Source: OMIS01 sp964443885
GTDB taxonomy: Bacteria > Patescibacteriota > Microgenomatia > UBA1400 > PJMF01
DNA length: 19,962 bases
Assembly (NCBI GenBank): GCA_964443885.1
Contig: CAYUES010000015.1
Location: 1 to 19,962 of the forward strand
Reading direction: 5' to 3'
The notes beneath the pieces were generated by a model that saw only the letters and a list, made by a program, of their open reading frames with translations, was not told the DNA's origin and made no database searches. A program made the position numbers and the translations under genes. Shown one piece after another: positions 7,372 to 13,904 of this stretch. How positions within the stretch are numbered: position 1 is the first letter of the stretch; every line of letters begins with the position of its first letter.

Positions 7372-8331
7372 TTAACCCAAACTGATCAAGTAGCCGACAT
7401 ACAAGACATAGGCTGCTAGCATGAAGCCACCTTGCCAGCGCTCAATGATATGGCGTTTGCCTACAAATAAGAGGATAAATAAGACGAGATGAGCGACGAT
7501 ATTCATAATCATATCTTTGTCTGAAGAAACTTGATATGGTAACGGCTTGATCAATGAACTGACACCCAGAATCCAGAATGTATTAAAGATATTTGAGCCA
7601 ACTACATTACCAATCGCAATGTCAGATTCTTTTTTGTAAGCCGCAACAACAGAAGTTGCTAGCTCTGGCAACGACGTTCCAATCGCCACCACAGTCAGTG
7701 CGATCAATGATTGACTGACGTTCAAACTCTCCGCCACTTGGACGGCGCCATCCACCAGCCATTTGCCACCTAGTACCAGCGCTGTAATTCCCCCCACAAT
7801 ATAGAGGGATGATTTCAGGTAACTCATGGTATGTATCTCGGGCGCTTCGATTCCTTTTTCATCGACCTTAGCAATACCAAACGTGTAGTACATAAAAATT
7901 ATAAAAAAGGAAATTAAAACAAAGCCATCAATTCTATCTAATCCTGAAAAAAGACCCCCCACAATTCTAAAATCATTGACCATCGTCGCCAACAAAACAG
8001 CAGCCAATAAACTAAATGGGATTTCTTTCCAGACAGTATTTTTCTTGACTGTCATCGGGAAAATAATCGCTGAAATACCAAGAATTAATAAAATATTTGC
8101 AATGTTACTACCGACTACGTTGCCGAGCGCAATTTCGGTATTGCCACTCAAGGCAGCTAACACGTTGACGACAAGCTCTGGTGCCGACGTGCCAAATGAA
8201 ACAACGGTCAAACCAATCACGATTGAAGAAATATTAAATTTTTTGGCAACCGCGCTCGCGCCATCAACGAGTAAATCAGCACCTTTGATGAGCAAGAAAA
8301 AACCAATGATAAAAAGTATGTAGGTCAACAT
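7372..8331 (-). CDS. Calcium/sodium antiporter, YrbG (CaCA) family
   Basis: A 319-residue integral membrane protein with about ten hydrophobic spans arranged as two inverted repeats. Each repeat has the ion-binding alpha motifs: repeat 1 has VSFGTSAPELVVN and ALGNVVGSNIANI, repeat 2 has VAIGTSLPELATS and AIGNVVGSNIFNT. The GTSxPEL and GNVVGSN motifs carry the acidic and polar ligands for Ca2+/Na+ exchange in this family. The length is that of bacterial YrbG-type exchangers without a regulatory loop. A TATACT lies 11 nt before the ATG, and no Shine-Dalgarno is evident. Confidence 0.96.
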   Translation of the reverse strand: MLTYILFIIGFFLLIKGADLLVDGASAVAKKFNISSIVIGLTVVSFGTSAPELVVNVLAALSGNTEIALGNVVGSNIANILLILGISAIIFPMTVKKNTVWKEIPFSLLAAVLLATMVNDFRIVGGLFSGLDRIDGFVLISFFIIFMYYTFGIAKVDEKGIEAPEIHTMSYLKSSLYIVGGITALVLGGKWLVDGAVQVAESLNVSQSLIALTVVAIGTSLPELATSVVAAYKKESDIAIGNVVGSNIFNTFWILGVSSLIKPLPYQVSSDKDMIMNIVAHLVLFILLFVGKRHIIERWQGGFMLAAYVLYVGYLISLG

Positions 8332-8364
8332 GAACGAAGGTTAGTATAACAAAGATGTTTCTAT

Positions 8365-8436
8365 AAAGGCATGCTCGAAAAATAATCTTACGATTTTTGT
8401 ATGGTTCCAAGTTGTACTTGGACTTGAAATGCCTTT
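8365..8436. repeat. Nested inverted repeat in an intergenic region
   Basis: AAAGGCAT at 8365-8372 is inverted as ATGCCTTT at 8429-8436. Inside the loop is a second perfect hairpin, TCCAAGT (8406-8412) and ACTTGGA (8416-8422) with a TGT loop. A T-rich run follows on the plus strand. It could be a terminator or a cruciform element between the antiporter gene and the next minus-strand gene. Confidence 0.45.
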
Positions 8437-8480
8437 TTGTTTACTATAATTGAAGAGTTAGTTTTTTACTTAATATTTCT

Positions 8481-8864
8481 TCATATTTTCTCGACAAAAA
8501 AAGGATTTTCTGAGCAAATGCGATTATGAATAGTAACAGATTCTTCCAGCTTTTTTCTTGCATTTAACATTTCTAAAGGAAAATCGTTGACTATCCAATC
8601 ACCCAAGAAACTTTTTGTTTTAGCTTCTTGGACGCAAGCAATTAATCTATTGAAACTAATTTCATCAGTTGAACAAATATAGTCTCTTCTCTCTGCTTCA
8701 TCTATATCCTTCATCAACGCAGCCTCTACAAATGTTGATTCCATATAATCTGCTTCAATAGTGAAACATTCACCCATCGGCTTCATAACTGGTTTCAACA
8801 CCAGTATATTAACTAAGTACAGACCTATTAGCAAAACTACTATAGTTAAAATAATTTTTTTCAT
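8481..8864 (-). CDS. Hypothetical membrane-anchored protein (127 aa)
   Basis: Not recognised. I start it at the ATG at 8864, which begins MKKIILTIVVLLIGLYLVNILVL: a basic tip and a single hydrophobic anchor. A longer frame back to 8963 adds 33 residues that look like non-coding translation. The remaining 100 residues are soluble and helical in character and would lie outside the membrane. They contain four cysteines (GECF, YICS, IACV, RICS) that could form two disulfides outside the cytoplasm (inference). A TATAAT lies 9 nt before the chosen start. It neighbours another unrecognised membrane protein on the same strand about 140 bp upstream. Confidence 0.6.
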   Translation of the reverse strand: MKKIILTIVVLLIGLYLVNILVLKPVMKPMGECFTIEADYMESTFVEAALMKDIDEAERRDYICSTDEISFNRLIACVQEAKTKSFLGDWIVNDFPLEMLNARKKLEESVTIHNRICSENPFFVEKI

Positions 8865-8932
8865 TAATATAATATTATACTTATTTAATAGAAAGGGGTG
8901 GTGCAAATTACGCCAAACCCCAGCTGTCATAT

Positions 8933-9010
8933 TATAATGAACTGATGGTAACCTACCAAGCATTAGAAGGAGAACGAGAATACCAAGATTTATCTGTTCG
9001 ATTAAATTAA
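8933..9010 (+). other. TATAAT hexamer followed by a 21-codon micro-ORF
   Basis: A consensus TATAAT (8933-8938) is followed, after exactly 6 nt, by an ATG at 8945 opening a 21-codon frame (MVTYQALEGEREYQDLSVRLN, stop 9008-9010). The spacing equals that of several leaderless starts in this window. It could be a micro-protein or the 5' stub of a lost gene; it ends where the convergent gene ends. Confidence 0.25.
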
Positions 9011-9513
9011 CCAGAGTTAGTCTTCTTTATAAAACTTCTAGTACGGATGAAACTAAGCAAAATAATAATTGCTGATATGCAGCTATACCAAACGCCAATT
9101 GATCGCCAATGTAAAAGAATCATTTCTTGAAAACTCAATCTAAACCCAAGTGATTTATAAGTAATTTGTGTGTTGCTCGAATCCTTCTTCACTCTTAATC
9201 TGACTGTTTCATTTATATTTCCACCAATCGGTGGGTTTAACATTATAATATTGCTGGGCAAAACATCGCTTCTGTCCCAGAATATACTGGATTCTATTAC
9301 TTGTAGTACAGTTACCTCATTTGTATTTTGATCAAACTTTGGTTGTTCTAAGAATTTTGCATAAACAAAAAAGTACTCATTGCCAATTCCACGGGTGCTT
9401 TTTGAAAAAAATACAATAAAGGCTGCAAAAAATAGCGGCATTAGCACGGAAAAAACAAACAACTGCAGTAATAAATGTAGCTTGGTGAATATATTTATAT
9501 GTTTTAGTTTCAT
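9007..9513 (-). CDS. Hypothetical two-span membrane protein (168 aa)
   Basis: Not recognised. One hydrophobic segment lies at about residues 14-36 (LLLQLFVFSVLMPLFFAAF) and one at about 140-157 (IGVWYSCISAIIILLSF). Between them is an extracytoplasmic loop of about 100 residues with beta-type character, including VTVLQVIESSIFWDR and NETVRLRVKK. Both termini are basic and predicted cytoplasmic. The start ATG is the first in frame; no strong Shine-Dalgarno is present. The AT-rich composition resembles that of the adjacent hypothetical gene and differs from the more balanced antiporter genes, hinting at recent acquisition of both. Confidence 0.6.
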   Translation of the reverse strand: MKLKHINIFTKLHLLLQLFVFSVLMPLFFAAFIVFFSKSTRGIGNEYFFVYAKFLEQPKFDQNTNEVTVLQVIESSIFWDRSDVLPSNIIMLNPPIGGNINETVRLRVKKDSSNTQITYKSLGFRLSFQEMILLHWRSIGVWYSCISAIIILLSFIRTRSFIKKTNSG

Positions 9514-9532
9514 GATTTTGCCTATCCCGACT

Positions 9533-9660
9533 CAAGCGGAGGTGGAGGCACCTTCGGTGCATTAGGCAGGTACTCGTTTCACTCGTACTTGCCGGCAGGA
9601 TAAATAATCCAACACGTACCCATTTGGCAGCTTAGTATCGCCTGCGGCGATCTAATCTGC
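9533..9660 (-). mobile_element. 128-bp structured element inserted at the 3' end of tRNA-Ser(GGA)
   Basis: Read on the minus strand after the tRNA. A 16-bp sequence, CCTCCACCTCCGCTTG, covers the tRNA 3' end (9676-9661) and recurs exactly at 9548-9533, 128 bp away. Between the copies are three hairpins: a long one at 9624-9663 (TTGGCAG/CTGCCAA outer arms, ATCGCC-GCA-GGCGAT inner), one at 9565-9593, and GCACC-GAA-GGTGC at 9548-9560. The last hairpin directly precedes the duplicated tRNA end. The layout matches the element behind tRNA-Ser(GCU) at 11969-12100, including CCTGCCG and CTAATGCA words. Confidence 0.6.
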
Positions 9661-9664
9661 CAAG

Positions 9665-9749
9665 CGGAGGTGGAGGGATTCGAACCCACGAAGCCCTTGC
9701 GAGCTCACGCTTTCCAGGCGTGTGCAATAGACCACTATGCGACACCTCC
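9665..9749 (-). tRNA. tRNA-Ser (anticodon GGA)
   Basis: An 85-nt cloverleaf on the minus strand. The acceptor arms GGAGGTG (9749-9743) and CACCTCC pair and are followed by discriminator G. The anticodon GGA is at 9715-9713 inside the loop CTGGAAA. A long variable arm, typical of serine tRNA, and the T-arm with GGTTCGAATCC are present. CCA is not encoded. It reads UCC/UCU codons. It is divergent from the DUF2207 gene and is followed by a structured element that repeats its 3' end. Confidence 0.96.
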
Positions 9750-9813
9750 TCTTGTCTAAAGACATCTTATTTTAACACGCAGTCTTCTCTTTTCGGCTGC
9801 AAGTTATTTGTAC

Positions 9814-9819
9814 TACAAT
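9814..9819 (+). promoter_or_regulatory. -10-like hexamer for a leaderless DUF2207 transcript
   Basis: TACAAT ends 6 nt before the preferred ATG at 9826. The -35 region (around 9791-9796, TTTCGG) is weak. The GAGG within the 6 nt could also serve as a short Shine-Dalgarno. Confidence 0.4.
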
Positions 9820-9825
9820 AGAGGT

Positions 9826-11787
9826 ATGAAGAAACTCGTAGCTGTTTTATCTTTCGCTCTGTTTTCATTGCTTGGAACAGCGTTACAACCTGTACAACTT
9901 CAAGCCAAAGAATACTCGATCTCAAAAGTACATATTTCCGCGACTGTTTTACCCAATGGCTCGATGAGTGTGAGTGAAGAGCGCACTTATAACTTTGAAG
10001 GTGACTACACCTTTGCCTATCAAACAATTAATACCGACCTCGATCAATCAAAGTCCCCAGGTCGTACCGAACCCTACAACATTGAAAACTTCAAACTGTG
10101 TGAAAAAGATGGCGTCTGTTATCGAAAGCTCACCGCACTAGAAATTCTTCAGGCTGACGACACTCGCCCAGAAAATACTTTTTACACCCAAGACCAAGGT
10201 GATAATCAGTACATACAATGGTTTTACCGCGCAGCTGATGAATCCAAAACGTTTGTGCTTTCGTATGATGTCACAAATGCTGTCACTCGCCATGAAGACA
10301 CTGCGGAACTCTACTGGCAGTTTGTGGGTGATGAATGGGAGCTGCCACAAAATAATATTACAGTCACCGTCGCGATGCCAGCCGGCATTCCTGATGATCA
10401 AATTCAAGCGTGGCTCCATGGTCCCCTCAATGGCACCGTTGGTATTCCCACAGCCCAACAAGTCACATTTATTGCACCTAATCTCAACGTTGGCACGTTT
10501 TTTGAAGGAAGAATAATTTTCCCACGCTCCATAGTAAGCGCTAGTGCTACCGGCACAAACACCAAAGAAAAAATCGTCCAACAAGAACAGCAGTTCATCC
10601 GAGATACGATCGCAGAACTTGAAAATGCTAAAAATGCGGCGAAGTTCTTTATCTTTATTTCATGCATTTTGACGATACTTGCAACAATTATTTTTGTTAA
10701 TTTTCTCCGAAGGTTTTGGAGGTATGGTAAAGACCTACCGCTGCCCAACATTAATCAAGCTGGTACGCTTTGGGAACCACCTAGCGATATTGATCCCGCA
10801 CAAGTTGAACAACTGCTGAACGGAAATAAAAATCTCACACCAAAAGCATTTACCGCAACTATTCTGTCTCTTGTGTTAGATCGTTACTACAAAATTGTGC
10901 GCAGTGACAACAAAGAAGGCTGGCTTTTCAAAAGTTATAAATACTTCTTGGAACCAACTTCAGAGAACAAAAAAGAACCTTCTTCAATTCAAGCCAGTGT
11001 CATAAGTTTGCTCAATCGGGTGCCAACGACCAAAGAAAGTTTTCAAGGACAATCTAAACAGGTTATTAAGTTGGATGATATTTCAAGTTGGGTACGTGCC
11101 AATAAAATAACTGCTTCAGAATTTTTTAGAGAAAAACTACCTAAAATTGCTTTTGCAGAAAATTTACAGGAAGGTTACTTCGATACTGAAAGTCATGCAA
11201 AAGCACCCAATGGACTAACAGCGGTTGGATTATTTGTACTCAGCGGTGCGCAGTTTTTTATTCTCATGTCGTACGTAACCACACTTCAATTAATCCCAGT
11301 TGGACTGATCCTTACCGTCGGTGGGCTCCTGATTTGTTTTCTCTACTCTATATGTAGTATCTTCCTCCACGGTCATGGCGAAAAGCGCACTCCCAAAGGA
11401 GCTGAGGAAGCCGCCAAGTGGAAAGCATTTAAAAAGCATATTTCAGACTACAACGTCACCAAAAAATATCCAATCGATTCAATCATTCTCTGGGAAAAGT
11501 ATCTTGTGTACGGAACAATTTTAGGCGTCTCTACAAAAGTGCTCGAACAGTTTCTGGTTAATTTTAGTCCCGAGCAACAGGCTCAACTCGCTTCATACTG
11601 GGGTGGGATGAACGTAGCCAGCGGTGGTGCTAGTTTTTCAGAGTCCTTTAACTCAATTGGTAGTGCAATTTCGTCTATTAATTCGGCAAGTGAAAGTAGC
11701 TACGGCGCCTCAGGTGCAGGTTCATCTGGCGGTAGCTCCGGTGGTGGCGGCGGTGGCGGAGGTGGTGGCGGCGGCGGCGCGGGCTAA
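9826..11787 (+). CDS. DUF2207-type predicted membrane protein with poly-Gly tail
   Basis: I start it at 9826 because MKKLVAVLSFALFSLLGTAL is a clear signal peptide; an upstream ATG at 9808 adds six unhelpful residues. The mature 620-odd residues begin with an extracytoplasmic beta-rich DUF2207 domain (YSISKVHISATVLPNGSM, VSEERTYNFEGDYTFAY, about 30-250). A membrane span follows near residues 270-292, then a cytoplasmic region of about 140 residues, two close spans near 470-515, a further soluble domain and a Ser/Gly tail ending in 13 consecutive glycines before AG. DUF2207 proteins often have such low-complexity Gly tails. Their function is unknown. The gene lies between two tRNA-Ser genes. 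Confidence 0.88.
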   Translation: MKKLVAVLSFALFSLLGTALQPVQLQAKEYSISKVHISATVLPNGSMSVSEERTYNFEGDYTFAYQTINTDLDQSKSPGRTEPYNIENFKLCEKDGVCYRKLTALEILQADDTRPENTFYTQDQGDNQYIQWFYRAADESKTFVLSYDVTNAVTRHEDTAELYWQFVGDEWELPQNNITVTVAMPAGIPDDQIQAWLHGPLNGTVGIPTAQQVTFIAPNLNVGTFFEGRIIFPRSIVSASATGTNTKEKIVQQEQQFIRDTIAELENAKNAAKFFIFISCILTILATIIFVNFLRRFWRYGKDLPLPNINQAGTLWEPPSDIDPAQVEQLLNGNKNLTPKAFTATILSLVLDRYYKIVRSDNKEGWLFKSYKYFLEPTSENKKEPSSIQASVISLLNRVPTTKESFQGQSKQVIKLDDISSWVRANKITASEFFREKLPKIAFAENLQEGYFDTESHAKAPNGLTAVGLFVLSGAQFFILMSYVTTLQLIPVGLILTVGGLLICFLYSICSIFLHGHGEKRTPKGAEEAAKWKAFKKHISDYNVTKKYPIDSIILWEKYLVYGTILGVSTKVLEQFLVNFSPEQQAQLASYWGGMNVASGGASFSESFNSIGSAISSINSASESSYGASGAGSSGGSSGGGGGGGGGGGGGAG

Positions 11788-11827
11788 CACCTACTCGACT
11801 CGTACTGCAGTGGCCTCCATTCAGGCT

Positions 11828-11855
11828 TTGGTTATCAGCTATACCTTGATATAAT
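11828..11855 (+). promoter_or_regulatory. Promoter of tRNA-Ser(GCU)
   Basis: TTGGTT at 11828-11833 and TATAAT at 11850-11855 are separated by 16 bp. The expected transcript start is near 11862, about 19 nt before the mature tRNA. Confidence 0.6.
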
Positions 11856-11880
11856 CAGCCAGTCACAGCACTTGAATTCA

Positions 11881-11967
11881 GGAAGCGTCGCATAGTGGCC
11901 TAGTGCAGCAGGTTGCTAACCTGCGCCCCAGAAATGGGGCTCGTGGGTTCGAATCCCACCGCTTCCG
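11881..11967 (+). tRNA. tRNA-Ser (anticodon GCU)
   Basis: An 87-nt cloverleaf. The acceptor GGAAGCG pairs with CGCTTCC (11960-11966), followed by discriminator G. The anticodon GCT is at 11915-11917 in loop TTGCTAA on a CAGG/CCTG stem. A long variable arm (GCCCC-AGAAAT-GGGGC) and T-arm GGGTTCGAATCCC are present. CCA is not encoded. It reads AGC/AGU. Its last 13 nt recur at 12088-12100. Confidence 0.97.
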
Positions 11968-11968
11968 C

Positions 11969-12100
11969 TTAAATAAAAATGTGGCATAGCCATATTTTTG
12001 TTTAAATGGGATAGAGATGGGCATTTGCCGAAGGCAAGATCCTGCCGCATGGCTAACGAAGAGAGCCAGGCTAATGCAGCGAAGCTGCCACCGCTTCCGC
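11969..12100 (+). mobile_element. 132-bp structured element inserted at the 3' end of tRNA-Ser(GCU)
   Basis: CCACCGCTTCCGC forms the tRNA 3' end (11956-11968) and recurs exactly at 12088-12100, 132 bp away. Between them are four hairpins: the terminator (11971-12003), TTGCC-GAA-GGCAA (12025-12037), TGGCT/AGCCA (12050-12068) and GCAGC-GAA-GCTGC (12076-12088). It shares order and words (AAATGGG, CCTGCCG, CTAATGCA, a GAA-loop hairpin next to the tRNA end) with the element behind tRNA-Ser(GGA). The final hairpin has a swapped base pair between the two (G-C against C-G), so pairing is kept while sequence differs. Confidence 0.6.
11971..12003 (+). terminator. Terminator hairpin after tRNA-Ser(GCU)
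   Basis: A continuous stem of about 15 bp, including two G-T wobbles, with an ATA loop at 11986-11988. The core is TGGC/GCCA, and the outer arms are A-rich on the left and T-rich on the right (ATATTTTTGTTT). It starts 4 nt after the tRNA and would end its transcript. It forms the first part of the structured element. Confidence 0.65.
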
Positions 12101-12204
12101 AACAAGTGAAAAGTTCTGATAGACCCGTATAATACCCTCGTATGAGCTGATGGGGCTTGCTAAAAAACGCTGAAAAAAACAAATATTATTTTAGCAGCCG
12201 TGTA
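12099..12204 (+). repeat. Repeat copy A, 106 bp, after a duplicated tRNA-Ser 3' end
   Basis: It begins GCAACA directly after the second copy of the tRNA-Ser(GCU) end and finishes with CAGCCGTGTA. It aligns without gaps to copies B and C. The most conserved parts are GAAAAGTTCTG, AGACCCGT, TAATACC, TGATGGGGCTTGCTAA and GCCGTGTA. GGCTTGCTAAAA near the end pairs with TTTTAGCAGCC, giving an 11-bp stem with one bulge in this copy. It ends 32 bp before the carboxypeptidase start. Confidence 0.75.
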
Positions 12205-12220
12205 AGTATTTTCACTAGAC

Positions 12221-12226
12221 TATAAT
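12221..12226 (+). promoter_or_regulatory. -10 hexamer of the S66 carboxypeptidase gene
   Basis: A consensus TATAAT, 10 nt before the ATG at 12237. No clear -35; the upstream region is the end of repeat A. The predicted leader is only a few nt long. Confidence 0.45.
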
Positions 12227-12236
12227 AAAGAGAAAT

Positions 12237-13232
12237 ATGAAAAAGATTTTCCCCTCAAAACTCACACAAAACGATATAGTTAGAGTTGTTACTCCAGCCA
12301 GAAGTCTTTCTATGCCTTGGATAAATAACCAAGAAATGAAGGCTATTGCCAATGAGCGGTTTGCACAACTTGGACTGAAGCTCACATTTGGTGACCACAT
12401 ATATGAACATGACAACTTCGATTCGTCCTCAATTGAAGATCGAGTATCTGATCTTCACCAGGCCTTTCAAGATCCAGAAGTAAAAATGATTATCACAGTG
12501 ATAGGCGGATTTAACTCAAATCAGTTGTTGTCATATTTAGACTATGATCTTATTCGAAAAAATCCCAAGATCGTTTGTGGGTATTCTGACATTACAGCAC
12601 TAGCAAACGCAATCTATGCTAAAACTGGGCTCGTCACTTACTCTGGCCCACACTATTTCTCTTTTGGAGACAAAGAAGGTTTTAATTACACTTTGGAATA
12701 TTTCAAAAAAGCACTTTTCAATACTGATCCATTTATGGTTAATCCTTCAAAAGAATGGAGTAATGATCGATGGGTTGGAAAGCAAGACAACAGATCTTTT
12801 GAGGGTAATGAGGGGTATTGGGTCATCAATCAGGGATCTTGCACTGGAACCATCATTGGTGGCAATCAATGTACTCTAAACCTTTTACATGGGACTGAAT
12901 TTATGCCAAGTTTAGAAGATAGTGTTTTATTTTTAGAGGATGATTATGAAGCACATGTGGCTACTTTCGATCGTGATTTACAATCTATCATCCATCAGCC
13001 TGGATTTTCATCTGTTAAAGGTATTGTTATCGGGAGATTCCAACCGGAAACTGGAATGACCAGAAATCTTCTGGAACAAATCATTCATTCAAAGGCTGAA
13101 CTCCGTGGTATTCCTGTTATTGCAAATGTAGATTTTGGCCACACAACCCCACAGATTACCTTTCCTATTGGAGGTACAGTAAAGCTTGAAGCAACTCAAG
13201 GTATGGTTAACTTACAGATTATCGACCACTAA
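12237..13232 (+). CDS. S66-family serine carboxypeptidase (LdcA/MccF-like)
   Basis: A 331-residue cytosolic enzyme. S66 members cleave LD-peptide bonds of murein tripeptide/tetrapeptides (LdcA) or the amide bond of processed microcin C (MccF self-immunity). The Ser-Glu-His triad is visible: VCGYSDIT with nucleophile Ser117, LFLEDDYEA with Glu234 and DFGHTTPQ with His302. The N-terminal domain opens with VRVVTPARSL, and VIGGFNSNQLLSYLDYD precedes the nucleophile. A long Trp-containing loop around residues 173-182 sits where MccF proteins have a substrate-stacking loop, which favours MccF-like specificity only weakly. The gene is the sole cargo between repeats A and B, with its own -10 box. Confidence 0.9.
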   Translation: MKKIFPSKLTQNDIVRVVTPARSLSMPWINNQEMKAIANERFAQLGLKLTFGDHIYEHDNFDSSSIEDRVSDLHQAFQDPEVKMIITVIGGFNSNQLLSYLDYDLIRKNPKIVCGYSDITALANAIYAKTGLVTYSGPHYFSFGDKEGFNYTLEYFKKALFNTDPFMVNPSKEWSNDRWVGKQDNRSFEGNEGYWVINQGSCTGTIIGGNQCTLNLLHGTEFMPSLEDSVLFLEDDYEAHVATFDRDLQSIIHQPGFSSVKGIVIGRFQPETGMTRNLLEQIIHSKAELRGIPVIANVDFGHTTPQITFPIGGTVKLEATQGMVNLQIIDH

Positions 13233-13275
13233 TCTTCCAAAAATCGAAACAGGTACTTCGCAAGGGTAAAATTTG

Positions 13276-13450
13276 AGCTAAAATGGCTCTTAGACCTATA
13301 ACTACTTGAGGTAACTGTACTGCGGTTCGAATCCCACCACCTCCGCAACAGTTGAAAAGTTCTGACAGACCCGTCTAATACCTTCAAATGGGTTGATGGG
13401 GCTTGCTAAATTTCCTTGATTTCAACATTTTTCTGTTTAACAGCCGTGTA
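13276..13450 (+). repeat. Repeat copy B, full 175-bp unit
   Basis: It has three parts. First is a promoter-like segment, AGCTAAAATGGCTCT (13276-13290) followed by TATAAC. Next is a miniature tRNA-like region: GAGGT, a 10-nt linker, CGGTTCGAATCCC and ACCACCTCCG, in which GAGGT can pair with ACCTC. Last is the 106-bp conserved segment (13345-13450). Copy C has the same parts with the same total length. The tRNA-like end matches a GGA-type serine acceptor (ACCTCCG) with a T-arm as in tRNA-Ser(GCU). The repeat lies between the carboxypeptidase gene and the 3' end of the Nudix gene. Confidence 0.78.
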
Positions 13451-13481
13451 AGTGAAAAATTGTTCGCTTATAAAGACTTAT

Positions 13482-13904
13482 TTACTGCACTAGATCAGCT
13501 AGATACTCATTGTTTTTATACATTTCGATACCAGCTTTATGTCCTGGCAGCACCTGTGTTAAATCCGAAGCAATATCAATCCACTCCCATCCTTCACATT
13601 TATCTGGCTCACAGAGCATTGGCTCTTGATTAGTTACTTGAGCCGAAAAGACAAAGTGGATAAAGTCATACTTTCCTTGGTTTTCTCTAACTACACCAAT
13701 AAAACTAAAATCCAGGCCATTTATTTCTGTCTCTTCCTTAACTTCTCTAGCAATAGCTGCGGTGATCGGTTCGTTCAATTCAATCCTTCCACCAGGCAAA
13801 CCATAAAGTCCTGCTTTATAGCTATTCTTTCTTTTACCTAGCAAAATTTGGTTTTTAGAGTTAGTAATAATTGCACAGGTACCAATTGGTTGTGGCTCAG
13901 TCAT
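13482..13904 (-). CDS. Nudix hydrolase
   Basis: A 140-residue pyrophosphohydrolase that would cleave nucleoside diphosphate-linked compounds, for example oxidised or non-canonical NTPs, with Mg2+ or Mn2+. The Nudix box runs from Gly39 (GGRIELNEP) through Glu45 to REVKEETE (53-60); all catalytic acids are present, and only the penultimate Gly of the consensus is replaced by Glu60. The N-terminal strand TCAIITNSKNQILLGKRK is typical of the family. Its start overlaps the 3' end of the HIT gene by 8 bp, so it is the last gene of the ComB-HIT-Nudix operon. The substrate cannot be predicted. Confidence 0.93.
   Translation of the reverse strand: MTEPQPIGTCAIITNSKNQILLGKRKNSYKAGLYGLPGGRIELNEPITAAIAREVKEETEINGLDFSFIGVVRENQGKYDFIHFVFSAQVTNQEPMLCEPDKCEGWEWIDIASDLTQVLPGHKAGIEMYKNNEYLADLVQ

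Noticed and set aside
8865..8963. N-terminal 33-residue extension of the 127-residue hypothetical protein
   Set aside because: The internal ATG begins a clean membrane anchor, and the region upstream has non-coding character with a -10-like sequence.
11878..12182. Minus-strand frames across tRNA-Ser(GCU) and its element
   Set aside because: They translate a tRNA and hairpins. The apparent protein word GIRTHEP is the usual artefact of an antisense serine-tRNA T-arm.
12099..12204. Group I intron, tmRNA or known riboswitch
   Set aside because: I looked for the core motifs (intron P7 region, tmRNA tag frame and 5' tRNA half, T-box and cobalamin signatures) and found none.
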